Origin: Afifella aestuarii
Lineage (GTDB): Bacteria > Pseudomonadota > Alphaproteobacteria > Rhizobiales > Afifellaceae
NCBI RefSeq assembly: GCF_004023665.1
Contig: NZ_SAUF01000002.1
Coordinates: forward strand, 186,001 to 250,000
Direction: 5' to 3'
DNA length: 64,000 nt
Position 1 is the stretch's first letter; every line of letters starts with the position of its first letter. Below, piece after piece: positions 8,273-16,574 of the stretch. A model generated the notes under the pieces. That model was not told the origin of the DNA. It saw nothing but the letters and a program-made list of their open reading frames with translations, and made no database searches. The position numbers and the translations under genes are program-made.

Positions 8273-9691
8273 TCATTTGAGGCCATGCGTGAAGCTCTTC
8301 GGCTCCGGGCCCATCAGCGAGTACGGCAGAATGGTCGAAAGCCCCGGCACGTAGGTCGCGATCACGAGGAAGATGAGCATGATGCCGATGAAGGGGGCCG
8401 CAGCCTTCGTCACCTGCACGACGCTCATTCGGGCGACGCTCGCCGTGACGAAGAGATTGAGCCCGATCGGCGGGCTGATCAGCCCGATCTCCATGTTGAC
8501 GACGATCATGATGCCGAGATGGATCGGATCGACGCCGAGCTCCATCGCCACCGGGAACACCACCGGCACGACGATCAGGAGGAGGCCCGAGGGCTCCATG
8601 AACTGGCCGCCGATGAGCAGCAGGATGTTGAGCGCCAGCAGGAAGGTGAACCAGTTGAACCCGGCTCCGATCATCCATTCGGTGATCGTCTGCGGCACCC
8701 GTTCCACCGTCAGCACATGAGCGAAGAGCATCGCGTTGACGACGATGAACATGAGCATGATCGTCGCCTTGCCGGCCTCCACCAGCACATGCTCGGTGTC
8801 GCGATGGAAGCAGGCGGGCACGAAGCGCGTGACCGTGAGGAGGGCGTTGCGCTGCACGGCGCCGATGATCGATTCCCCGTCCTGGCGCCACGGCACGCCG
8901 CGAAGCGGCCCCATATCGCGATAGATGAAGATTGCGACGAGGAAGGAATAGACCGCCGCGACGGCCGCGGCCTCGGTCGGCGTGAAGATGCCGCCATAGA
9001 TGCCGCCGAGGATGACGATAACGAGGAAGAGGCCCCAGGACGCGTCGAGAAAGGCGTCGCGTACGGCCGTAAAGCCCGCGAACGGCAGTTTCGGCATGCC
9101 GCGGAAGCGCGCATTGAGATAGACCCCGACCATCAGCATCAGCCCGGCGACAGTGCCCGGCAGGATGCCTGCGAGGAACATGCGGCTGACGGAAACGTCT
9201 GTGGCAGCGCAGTAGACCACCATGACGATCGATGGCGGAATGAGAATGCCGAGCGTGCCGGCATTGCAGATGATGCCTGCGGCGAATTCCTTCGAGTAGC
9301 CGACCTCGCGCATGCTCGCGATGGCGATCGAGCCGATCGCAACCACGGTCGCGGGCGAAGAGCCGGAAAGCGCGGCAAACAGCATGCACGACATCACCGA
9401 GGCGATCGCGAGGCCGCCGCGGAGATGGCCGACCGCGGAGACCGCGAAGCGGATGATGCGGCGCGCGACGCCACCGGTCGACATGAAGGACGAGGCGAGA
9501 ATGAAGAACGGGATGGCGAGCAGCGTGTAGCTCTGCGAGGCCGTAAAGAGCTTGAGCGCCACCGACGACATGGAATCTCCGGAGAAGAGAACGATCGTCA
9601 GAACGCTCGACAGGCCGAGGGCGAGCGCGACAGGGACGCCGGCGAAGAGAAGCGCCAGAACCGTGATGAACAGGAAGCCGGAGACCATCAT
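8273..9691 (-). CDS. dctM: TRAP transporter large permease DctM
   Basis: Large membrane subunit of a tripartite ATP-independent periplasmic transporter, 472 residues with more than ten hydrophobic segments, consistent with the DctM/IT superfamily. The segment LAGILPGTVAGLMLM and the C-terminal PPIGLNLFV are characteristic. The ATG directly abuts the dctQ stop (TAA-ATG), with the ribosome site inside dctQ. It imports an organic anion with Na+ or H+ together with DctP and DctQ. Confidence 0.94.
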   Translation of the reverse strand: MMVSGFLFITVLALLFAGVPVALALGLSSVLTIVLFSGDSMSSVALKLFTASQSYTLLAIPFFILASSFMSTGGVARRIIRFAVSAVGHLRGGLAIASVMSCMLFAALSGSSPATVVAIGSIAIASMREVGYSKEFAAGIICNAGTLGILIPPSIVMVVYCAATDVSVSRMFLAGILPGTVAGLMLMVGVYLNARFRGMPKLPFAGFTAVRDAFLDASWGLFLVIVILGGIYGGIFTPTEAAAVAAVYSFLVAIFIYRDMGPLRGVPWRQDGESIIGAVQRNALLTVTRFVPACFHRDTEHVLVEAGKATIMLMFIVVNAMLFAHVLTVERVPQTITEWMIGAGFNWFTFLLALNILLLIGGQFMEPSGLLLIVVPVVFPVAMELGVDPIHLGIMIVVNMEIGLISPPIGLNLFVTASVARMSVVQVTKAAAPFIGIMLIFLVIATYVPGLSTILPYSLMGPEPKSFTHGLK

Positions 9692-10387
9692 TTACCTCCG
9701 GTCTTTGGAGTTGTTGTCGTCGTACCAGTGCGGCGCCTCTGAGGCGTGCTCCTGCGCGGCGGCATAGCTCTCGTGGTCGGGATCTGAATGCTGATCCATG
9801 AGCTCGGTCGTCTCGATGGCTGTGGTGATCATCTCCCGCTTGCCCTGGACGATCTCGATCAGCGCCTGCAGGCAGCGGAAGCCGAACAGGAAGAGGCCGA
9901 GGGGCAGGATGAGATAGGCGATCCAGCGATGTACCCGGGCGGGCAGGTCGAACATCTCCTGCGCCCATTCCGGATAGCGGATCTCGGTGAGGCCGATGCC
10001 GGTTTCAAAGGTGCGCAGCCAGTAAGGAAAGGCGCCGCCCTTGGCGTCGATGCCGACGAATTGAAGCCAGTCGGCCCAGAAGAAGATTGCGGCGTAGACG
10101 ATGCCGCAAAGTGCGCCGAAGATCGCAAACGCTTTGAAGAGGTGCCTGGGCAAGGCCCGGACCAGCGTGTCGACCGCCAGATGCGAGCCGATCTTCGCGC
10201 CGTACGCCATGCCGAAGAGAATGAGCCAGGCGAACAGGATGCGCGCGAAATCGAGCGCGCCGAGCCAGCCCGTATTGAACACGTAGCGGGCGATGACCTG
10301 GGTAAAGGACGTGATCGTCATCGCGGCCATCAAGATCGCGATGACGCTGCGCTCGAAGCGGTCGACGCGTCGGCCGAAACTGCTCAT
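9692..10387 (-). CDS. dctQ: TRAP transporter small permease DctQ
   Basis: Small membrane subunit, 231 residues with four predicted membrane spans and the conserved VIARYVFN-type segment near residue 31. The first Met with a fitting ribosome site (AAGGATGGAAG) is at 10387; an upstream in-frame ATG at 10450 would add a polar stretch unlike the family. The charged C-terminal tail (about 45 residues, Asp/His-rich) is longer than usual. It sits between dctP and dctM, the normal TRAP gene order. Confidence 0.92.
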   Translation of the reverse strand: MSSFGRRVDRFERSVIAILMAAMTITSFTQVIARYVFNTGWLGALDFARILFAWLILFGMAYGAKIGSHLAVDTLVRALPRHLFKAFAIFGALCGIVYAAIFFWADWLQFVGIDAKGGAFPYWLRTFETGIGLTEIRYPEWAQEMFDLPARVHRWIAYLILPLGLFLFGFRCLQALIEIVQGKREMITTAIETTELMDQHSDPDHESYAAAQEHASEAPHWYDDNNSKDRR

Positions 10388-10540
10388 CTTCCATCCTTCA
10401 GGGGTTGGATCCTCGCGGCCCTTCGCCGAAAGCGGCGAAGGGAATCTCAATGGCGAGCGGTCCGGCCGGGCGCACGGGCGGCGTGTTCGGCGACGGCATG
10501 TCAGCCGTCACCGCGCTTGTGGGCCCGGCAGAGCCTGCGT

Positions 10541-11539
10541 TCAGGATTTGTTGGACGCGACTGCGGCCTCGATCACATCCTTGCCGATCCCGTCTTCGAA
10601 CTCTTCCCAGACGGGTTTCACGGCATCGACCCATTTCTGCCGCTGTTCAGGAGAGAGCGTGCGGACGGTGACGCCCGCTTCCTGGATGCGCTTTTTGCTC
10701 TCTTCGTTGATGGCCGTGGCCTTCTCGTTGTACTCGTCGCTGACCTCGCCGACGATACCGAGGAACTTCTCGCGCACATCGTCATCCAGGCTGCCGAGGA
10801 AGTCGTCCGAGGTGACGAGAATGTAGGTGAGGAACTGGTGGTTGGTCTCCGTCACCCCGTCCTGCACCTCGTAGAGCTTGCCGGTGTAGATGTTCGACCA
10901 GGTGTTTTCCTGCCCGTCGACGACGCCGGTCTGCAAGGCGCCGAAAGCCTCACTCCAGGCGAGGGGCTGCGGGTTGGCACCGAGGGCCTTGATCATGGCT
11001 ATCGACACGTCCGAGGTGGTCGCGCGGATCTTGAGCCCGTTGAGGTCGGACGGCTCGATCAGGGGCCGGTTCGCCGAAAAGGCCCGCAGACCGTTATAGA
11101 CATAGGCGAGGCCGACGAAGCCGTTGTCCGTCATGGACTTCAGGAGTTCGTCGCCGGTCTCGCTATGGGTGAAGCGCGAAACCGCGTCGGTGTCCTCAAA
11201 CAGGAACGGCAGGTTGAAGACGTCGAGTTTGGCCGTATAGGCGCCGAGCTTGCCGATGTCCGGGGAGGCGAGCTGGATGTCGCCGATCGCCAGCGCTTCC
11301 ATGACTTCATCGTCATTGTAGAGCTGCGAGCTCGGATAGACCTGGATGCAAAGCTGCCCGTCCATCTCTTCGTTGACGCGCTTGGCGAGCGCGGTGGCCA
11401 TCTCGCCCTTCGGATTGCCGGTCGGGGCGCTCACATGGCTGTATTTGATGAGCGTTTCGCCGGACTGGCACTCCGATTGAGCCATGGCCGTGCTGGCCAG
11501 AAGGCTCATTGCGAGAGCTGTGAGAATGGTGGTTTTCAT
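10541..11539 (-). CDS. dctP: TRAP transporter solute-binding protein DctP
   Basis: Periplasmic binding protein of 332 residues. A clear Sec signal (MKTTILTALAMSLLAS, cleavage after ASTAMA) precedes the mature DctP domain, with the family arginine-containing segment LKIRATTS that grips a substrate carboxylate. GGGAGGACAC precedes the ATG at 11539; in-frame codons further upstream lie in the promoter. The presence of the carboxylate-binding segment supports an organic acid as ligand. The gene has its own promoter with operator B. Confidence 0.94.
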   Translation of the reverse strand: MKTTILTALAMSLLASTAMAQSECQSGETLIKYSHVSAPTGNPKGEMATALAKRVNEEMDGQLCIQVYPSSQLYNDDEVMEALAIGDIQLASPDIGKLGAYTAKLDVFNLPFLFEDTDAVSRFTHSETGDELLKSMTDNGFVGLAYVYNGLRAFSANRPLIEPSDLNGLKIRATTSDVSIAMIKALGANPQPLAWSEAFGALQTGVVDGQENTWSNIYTGKLYEVQDGVTETNHQFLTYILVTSDDFLGSLDDDVREKFLGIVGEVSDEYNEKATAINEESKKRIQEAGVTVRTLSPEQRQKWVDAVKPVWEEFEDGIGKDVIEAAVASNKS

Positions 11540-11596
11540 CGTGTCCTCCCTGGTGATCACTCTTCCCGCTCGTTCAGTGGCGGAAGCTGAAGTGAG

Positions 11597-11605
11597 CTGA
11601 TCATA
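11597..11605. promoter_or_regulatory. Inverted half-operator near dctP start
   Basis: CTGATCATA is the exact reverse complement of TATGATCAG within operator B, 26 bp away. This mirrors the arrangement of a full site plus an inverted half site in the liv promoter. Confidence 0.45.
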
Positions 11606-11623
11606 GGCCTTGGGCCAAGTCAA

Positions 11624-11655
11624 TATGATTGTATGATCAGAATATTTCAGAACAA
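11624..11655 (-). promoter_or_regulatory. dctP promoter with operator B
   Basis: On the minus strand TTGTTC (11650-11655), a 16-bp spacer and TACAAT (11628-11633) form a plausible sigma-70 promoter. The -10 element is embedded in TATGATTGTATGATCAG (11624-11640), nearly identical to operator A at 724-740. Binding there would block RNA polymerase directly. Confidence 0.6.
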
Positions 11656-11767
11656 TTTTGCAGGCGACAGCCCGCGCTTTCCGCGCGTGCTGCCGTCGCA
11701 GAGCTGTACTTTATGCAGATAGAAAAGCGCTACGCTGCTCTGTGCGGCCGCCGCGCCTTCCCGGAAT

Positions 11768-12673
11768 TCAGCCGGTGGCGCCGTCGCTGCGCAGGCTGAC
11801 GCCGGCGGCTTTCTCCGTCAGCGTCACCACCTTGGTGAAATCGGAATCCGCGCCGAGCTTGTCGACGGCCTCCTGCCAGATATCAAAGACCGTTTCGCAG
11901 CCGGGCAGGCTGAGGCCCATCGACTTGGCGACCTCGTTGAAGAGCTTGACGTCCTTGAACATGAGCCCGGAGGAGAAGCCGTAATCGAAGGTGCCCGGCA
12001 GGATCGACTGGGGGAATTTCTGCATGGTCGCAGTGTTGCGACCGCTGCCGGCATTGATGACGTCGATCATCACATCCGGGGAGAGGCCGGCCTTGGCGCC
12101 CATCGCCACGGCTTCGGAGCTCAGCGCCATGGCGGCCGCCGACAAGAGATTGTTGACGAGCTTCATTGTCTGGGCGAGGCCCGGCTTGTCGCTCACATAG
12201 AACGGCTTGCCGATCGCCTTGAGCTGCGGCAGGAGGTTGTCATAGTCGGCTTTCGGCCCGGAGAACATGACGGCGAGAGTGCCAGCTTTGGCGCCGCCGA
12301 CGCCGCCGCTCACCGGGGAATCGAGCCAGGTCACGCCCTTGTCCTGCATCTTTTTCGCCAGCGTTTCCGCCATTTGCGGACCCGTCGTGGACAGATCCAC
12401 GATCCGCTTCACCTGGTTTCCTTCCGCGAGCCCCTTCTCGCCGAAGGCGACGGCCTCCACGATCGGCGGCGTCGGAAGCGACAGGAAGACAGTGTCGACC
12501 TGAGAGGCGAGATCGGCCGCCGAATTTGCCGCCTTGGCGCCGCGCTCCACAAAGGGTGCGATTGCACTTTCGCGTGCATCATAAACGACGAGCGGGTTGC
12601 CGGCGTCCAGCAGGCGCCCGGCCATCGGGACGCCCATATTTCCAAGACCGATGAAGCCGATTTTGTCGCTCAA
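11768..12673 (-). CDS. NAD(P)-dependent dehydrogenase, 3-hydroxyisobutyrate dehydrogenase family
   Basis: Beta-hydroxyacid dehydrogenase of 301 residues. The Rossmann motif GLGNMG is at 9-14, the substrate-binding DSPVSGG at 118-124, and the catalytic Lys171 lies in the MKLVNN segment. The family includes 3-hydroxyisobutyrate dehydrogenase and tartronate-semialdehyde reductase; the sequence does not discriminate between them. A TTG start at 12673 is chosen because GGAGGAATATC precedes it and it places residue 1 just before the first beta strand; no ATG fits. It probably acts in the same pathway as the aldehyde dehydrogenase. Confidence 0.88.
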   Translation of the reverse strand: MSDKIGFIGLGNMGVPMAGRLLDAGNPLVVYDARESAIAPFVERGAKAANSAADLASQVDTVFLSLPTPPIVEAVAFGEKGLAEGNQVKRIVDLSTTGPQMAETLAKKMQDKGVTWLDSPVSGGVGGAKAGTLAVMFSGPKADYDNLLPQLKAIGKPFYVSDKPGLAQTMKLVNNLLSAAAMALSSEAVAMGAKAGLSPDVMIDVINAGSGRNTATMQKFPQSILPGTFDYGFSSGLMFKDVKLFNEVAKSMGLSLPGCETVFDIWQEAVDKLGADSDFTKVVTLTEKAAGVSLRSDGATG

Positions 12674-12809
12674 GATATTCCTCCACGATTGGCGGCTCGA
12701 CAGCCTGCCGATTATTCGTTGCGATGGCAGGATTTTGCCTGCAGCGGCCTCATCCGACGCCGTCGCAGGAACCCGCAAGCGGAGGCACCTTATCGGTCTT
12801 AATACCGTA

Positions 12810-12816
12810 ATACAAT
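12810..12816. promoter_or_regulatory. Weak ATTGTAT match upstream of the dehydrogenase
   Basis: ATACAAT (ATTGTAT on the minus strand) is the core shared with operators A and B. It stands in an AT-rich patch with TAATAC repeated at 8-bp spacing, between the gntR stop and the dehydrogenase start. The match is short and could be chance. Confidence 0.25.
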
Positions 12817-12942
12817 ATTATTAGTGGTTGATCGCGCGTCCTGCGTGTCCTGATTGAGGCACGCAGAACATGAAGCCCCGGGTCGCAGGCGGTGCCGAAG
12901 ATGAGGGGCGGGTGGGCCTTGTCTGGCGCGAAAAGCGGGCCT

Positions 12943-13653
12943 TCAGGCGCGCCGCTTCTTGTCGCGCGTATCCATGGAAAACGTATGCATGGCCGCTGCC
13001 GCGGCACGCCGCACATGGTCCGTGGCGATCGACTTCGCTCCAGCAGCGTCGCGGCGGTCGAGCGCGTCGAGGAGGCTCTGCAGCTCGCTCAGACTCTGCT
13101 GCCAGCGATTGGGGGCCTGCAGCGATTGCGCCCGCAACAGCATGGTGCGCGCGTTGAGCATATAGAGCGTCTTGCCCAAGGCTTCGTTGCCGGTGCCTGT
13201 GACCAGACAATCGTAGAACTTGTTCTTCAGCGCGATGCGTGTCGCGGCGATATCGGCCTTCTTGACCTCCTCGAACGCGGCTTTCAGCGCCTCGCGGTCG
13301 TTATCCGTCGCGTGCTCGGCAAAGAGCTCCGCCGCCAGGCCTTCCAGCACTTCGCGCACCTGATAAACGCCGATCGCCTGCGCCGCTGTGATCCGTGAGA
13401 CCACCGGTCCCTTATGGGCGATCACCTCGATGAGGCCTTCCGATTCGAGCTGGCGGAGGGCTTCGCGCACGAGCGTTCGGCTGACGCCCGTCATCTCGCA
13501 CAAATCGCGCTCCGGCATGCGCTCGCCCGGGCGAAACCGCCCGGCTGCAATGGCCTGACGGATGCTTTCCGTAACGCTGTGGCGCAAAGTTGCCGCCGGG
13601 CGCGGAACGCGGAATTCCTCGTCCCTCACCTTCGTTTCATTCATTCCGGGCAC
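12943..13653 (-). CDS. GntR-family (FCD) transcriptional regulator
   Basis: A 236-residue repressor or activator with an N-terminal winged helix (about residues 23-85; recognition region DLCEMTGVSRTLVREALRQLE) and an all-helical FCD ligand domain (about 90-225). FCD regulators normally sense organic acids of the pathway they control. The GTG start at 13653 has AAGGGGAA 7 bp upstream; ATG 13644 is the alternative but is badly spaced. It is the first minus-strand gene of the island and is the best candidate for binding ATGATYGYATGA, of which a degenerate copy lies 111 bp upstream of its start. Confidence 0.9.
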   Translation of the reverse strand: MPGMNETKVRDEEFRVPRPAATLRHSVTESIRQAIAAGRFRPGERMPERDLCEMTGVSRTLVREALRQLESEGLIEVIAHKGPVVSRITAAQAIGVYQVREVLEGLAAELFAEHATDNDREALKAAFEEVKKADIAATRIALKNKFYDCLVTGTGNEALGKTLYMLNARTMLLRAQSLQAPNRWQQSLSELQSLLDALDRRDAAGAKSIATDHVRRAAAAAMHTFSMDTRDKKRRA

Positions 13654-14121
13654 TGCTTTTCCCCTTGCCGGACTGGTCGCTTCCGCCGCCCGCTCACCGA
13701 CCCGCTCGGATCCCGCAGACGTCAGGATTATTGTTCAGCAACGCAGACGTGTCTAGCATTCGTAATGATCGCATGACGGTCCTACAATCTTTAGGGGCTC
13801 GCGCATATGCATCTTTATGCCATCCCAGGGGGGCCGCGCTCGAAAGTCGCGCCTTTCATCTGTGATCCGGCCGACGCCCGCGGTCAGTGCGTTTCAATAG
13901 ACTGATCAATGGGCCGATCTCTGCCGCCAGGGGGATGCGCCAGGAGGCGCCATCGGCTATCGGATGCGCCGAGATCAGGTCAAAGCGACAGAGTTTTGCA
14001 GGCCGTCCATCTCAGTATTCGAGCCTCGCATCCTGCCTCTGCGCTGCAAGCCGGGGCGGCCGCATATGGCGTTGCGTCGGCTCTTGATTGAACGAAGCGC
14101 TCCGTCGTGAAAGGTCGAGCA
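13654..14121. other. Intergenic region between gntR and a P-loop gene
   Basis: 468 bp without a convincing gene. It must contain the gntR promoter (minus) and that of the P-loop gene (plus). Apart from the degenerate operator copy at 13765-13776 I see no repeat, RNA or strong hairpin. Small reading frames here are Arg/Ala-rich and lack ribosome sites. Confidence 0.6.
13765..13776. promoter_or_regulatory. Operator C, degenerate GntR site
   Basis: ATGATCGCATGA matches the core of operators A and B (ATGATTGTATGA) at 10 of 12 positions, with the same 8-bp spacing of the ATGA units. Its place in the gntR upstream region suggests autoregulation. Confidence 0.45.
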
Positions 14122-14676
14122 ATGAACGCCTCCGCTTCGCGCGAAACCCTCGTGGTTAATATCCTGGGAGGTCCGGGCGTCGGCAAATCGACATTCGCCG
14201 CGGGGCTCTTTTCCGACCTGAAGCGGCGTCATATCGCCTGCGAGCTCGTGACCGAGGTGACCAAGAGGCGCATCTGGCAAGGCCGACCGCATGCGATCGC
14301 CAACAAGATCACCATTCTCGGCGAGCAATGGGCCCCCGTCGAAGAGCTTCTCGGCAAGGTCGATGTGATTGTGGTCGATGGATGCGTGCTTTTGGCGAGC
14401 GTCTATGCTGCGCCCCATTATCCCACGGCCTTCCACGAGCTTTGCATCTGGTGCCACAAGAACGTCCGCCGCCTCGACGTTCTGATCGCCCGCCCGCAGG
14501 CGGAGTACGAGACCTTCGGCCGGCTTGAGAGCGGTGAAGAGGCGCTGAGAATCGATGCGCGCGTCGAAGATCTGGTCCGCGCCCATGCCGACGACGAGGT
14601 CATCGCCGTTGCTGACCACGACGACGGGCGCACAAACCTTGTTGGCGCGATCCTTCAGCGGATCGCTGCGGATTGA
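14122..14676 (+). CDS. P-loop NTPase / kinase-like protein of unknown role
   Basis: A 184-residue cytoplasmic protein with a Walker A GPGVGKST (17-24) directly after the first beta strand, and a Walker-B-like VIVVDG at about 89-94. The arrangement (EVTKR after the P-loop helix, a Gln in ILGEQW) resembles small nucleotide or NadR-type kinases of the AAA_28 class, but I cannot name a substrate. ATG 14122 has AAAGG 7 bp upstream; a GTG at 14107 is in frame. Its 3' end overlaps the convergent metallophosphoesterase gene by 22 bp. Confidence 0.75.
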   Translation: MNASASRETLVVNILGGPGVGKSTFAAGLFSDLKRRHIACELVTEVTKRRIWQGRPHAIANKITILGEQWAPVEELLGKVDVIVVDGCVLLASVYAAPHYPTAFHELCIWCHKNVRRLDVLIARPQAEYETFGRLESGEEALRIDARVEDLVRAHADDEVIAVADHDDGRTNLVGAILQRIAAD

Positions 14677-15539
14677 AGCTGCTTCGCTTCCGGCATCTCC
14701 GATTCTGCCTCAGGAGTGTCTTTGTGCAAGATATCGGCGGGCCTTTGGTGCCAGGTTTCGCCGTCCCAAGCTCTAACCGCGATGTCGATCGATCCGTCTT
14801 CGATGGTGATGGAATTGTAGGCGTTCGGCTCACCGCGCAACCGTGTCGAGATCGAGGTCGCGGCCTGGGCCACCAGGATAGGCGCATGTGCGGCCTCGCG
14901 TCCGCCGATCGGCTCGCCCTCTTTTTCCTCCGCGGGGCCGCCATGCTTGCGGACATAGGCCATATGGAAATGACCTGAGAGTACGAGCCGCACGCCGAGT
15001 TCTGCGAAGGTCTCAAGCGCGAGGTCGGCCCGCTTCACCCGCCGCATGTCGATCGGTGGATCGGGCAGAAGCAGAGGATGGTGGGCGACCACGACACGCA
15101 GGGCGGAGGGGTCTGCAGCCTCGAAGCGGGAGCCAAGCGCATCGAGCTGGTCATGGCTCAAAGAGCCGTGCGCCCAATTGAGGCCGAGGCGCATGCGCCG
15201 CGAAGTCTTGAGGCCGGCAATGGCAACGCCGTCCATCTCCACGAACGGCTCCAGATCCCGGGATATGTGTTTCTTGTAGAGCCGGTAGGGCGTCAGGAAG
15301 CGGTCGATGAGATTGACGGCCGGCACGTCGTGATTTCCCGGAACGCAGAAGGTCGGCATCGGCAGGGCGTTGAGAAAGGCGCCGGCTTCGGCAAACTCGT
15401 CGGCCTCCCCGCGCTGGGTAAAGTCGCCGCTGACCACGACGAGATCGGGCTGCGAGGCGAGGAGATCTTCCTGGAGCGAGGTGGCCAGCCGAGGGTCATG
15501 ATGCCCGAAATGGAGATCGGAAAGATGTGCGATTCTCAT
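14655..15539 (-). CDS. Calcineurin-like metallophosphoesterase
   Basis: A 294-residue phosphoesterase with the complete dimetal signature: DLH (Asp8, His10), GDF (Asp39), GNHD (69-71 carry Asn, His, Asp), AHHP and SGHFH. Class III cyclic-nucleotide-phosphodiesterase-like proteins have this layout, but the substrate may equally be a phospholipid or nucleotide. Its start overlaps the stop of the upstream diacylglycerol-kinase-family gene by 4 bp, so they are co-translated; this pairing hints at lipid phosphate metabolism. It has no signal peptide. Confidence 0.88.
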   Translation of the reverse strand: MRIAHLSDLHFGHHDPRLATSLQEDLLASQPDLVVVSGDFTQRGEADEFAEAGAFLNALPMPTFCVPGNHDVPAVNLIDRFLTPYRLYKKHISRDLEPFVEMDGVAIAGLKTSRRMRLGLNWAHGSLSHDQLDALGSRFEAADPSALRVVVAHHPLLLPDPPIDMRRVKRADLALETFAELGVRLVLSGHFHMAYVRKHGGPAEEKEGEPIGGREAAHAPILVAQAATSISTRLRGEPNAYNSITIEDGSIDIAVRAWDGETWHQRPADILHKDTPEAESEMPEAKQLQSAAIR

Positions 15540-16501
15540 GCCGACGCCCGCTCCTGAAAAGGTGCTGAGGCGATCGCATAATCTTCTGCCGTTTCGCCCG
15601 GCTGCGCGACCGGGGCGAGTACGGTGAGGGCCTGGGGGTGAATGCGAAAGTCGAGAGGCGGGCGGATTTTTTCGACCTCCCCGTCGATCATCGCCTGCAC
15701 CAGCCGACGCTGCGTCGACAGCCGCACCTCATGCGCCTCATGGATGATGAGCGCCTCGTCATCGCGCCAGCGCCCGACCGCCATGCCGGCCACGAGCCGG
15801 AGAAGATCAAGGAGGCCGAGATGGCGCAGTGCGTAGATCGTTAGAAGCCCCCGATCGAGCCTGCGGCGGGAAAAGAAGCGGCCAAGCTCTTCGTCATAGG
15901 CATTGTTGGCAACGGCGATGGAGCGGACACGCAAGGTTTCCGTGTTGTCGGCGCCGTCCCTCTGCAACGTGACGCGCAGGTCCTGGGGGTGGGTGAGGCG
16001 GCGCCAGAAAAAGCGCAGGAAGCTGAGCCGCGTTCCAAAACCCGGATTGTCGCGCAGATGCTCGCGGCCGGCTGCCACAGCAGGTGCGAAGCCGATGACG
16101 ACCTTGTGCAGAAACACCCGCCCGTTCACCTCGCCGATATCGATCGTCCTCGGCTGCATGTCGCGCAGCGTTGCGATCGCCTCCTCGACGTCGAGCGGTA
16201 CGGCAAGGTCGCGGGCAAGAAGATTCGCGGTGCCGAGCGGCAGGATGGCAAGGGCCTTGTCGCGTCCTCGAAGTGCCGAGGCGACGGCCGTGACGGTGCC
16301 GTCACCCCCGGCGGCGACGACAATATCGGCCTGTGAAGATGCCGCCTCTTGGGCGCGTTCCTGCAGCGGGCGGTCCGTATCGCTGTCGATGGTGGCGTCG
16401 AAGCCGGCGGCAGCGAAACGCTCGCCGAGTGAGGCCGGCGTCAATCCGGCCGGGGTCCCGGAATTGGCGTTGAAGACGACATAGATGCGAAACGGGTGCA
16501 T
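15536..16501 (-). CDS. Diacylglycerol kinase family (DagK/YegS-like) lipid kinase
   Basis: A 321-residue kinase with the ATP-site GGDGTV (65-70) and the following [12 protein letters not shown] segment (88-99), diagnostic of the DAGK catalytic domain. The C-terminal domain (about 130-320) fits YegS/BmrU-type lipid kinases. The substrate in bacteria may be diacylglycerol, phosphatidylglycerol or a sphingoid base. The ribosome site before the ATG is weak. It overlaps the metallophosphoesterase gene by 4 bp, suggesting an opposed phosphorylation/dephosphorylation pair or successive steps. Confidence 0.88.
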   Translation of the reverse strand: MHPFRIYVVFNANSGTPAGLTPASLGERFAAAGFDATIDSDTDRPLQERAQEAASSQADIVVAAGGDGTVTAVASALRGRDKALAILPLGTANLLARDLAVPLDVEEAIATLRDMQPRTIDIGEVNGRVFLHKVVIGFAPAVAAGREHLRDNPGFGTRLSFLRFFWRRLTHPQDLRVTLQRDGADNTETLRVRSIAVANNAYDEELGRFFSRRRLDRGLLTIYALRHLGLLDLLRLVAGMAVGRWRDDEALIIHEAHEVRLSTQRRLVQAMIDGEVEKIRPPLDFRIHPQALTVLAPVAQPGETAEDYAIASAPFQERASA

Positions 16502-16574
16502 GAAACGCGGCTTGCCTTGGTTGCGGCCGGTTGATCCGGCGTCTCTTGCGTGAATGCACCAGAAGGCGAACGGT

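Noticed and set aside
14655-14676. Overlap of convergent genes as a sign of a frameshift
   Set aside because: Both proteins end naturally and a 22-bp tail overlap is common in dense genomes.
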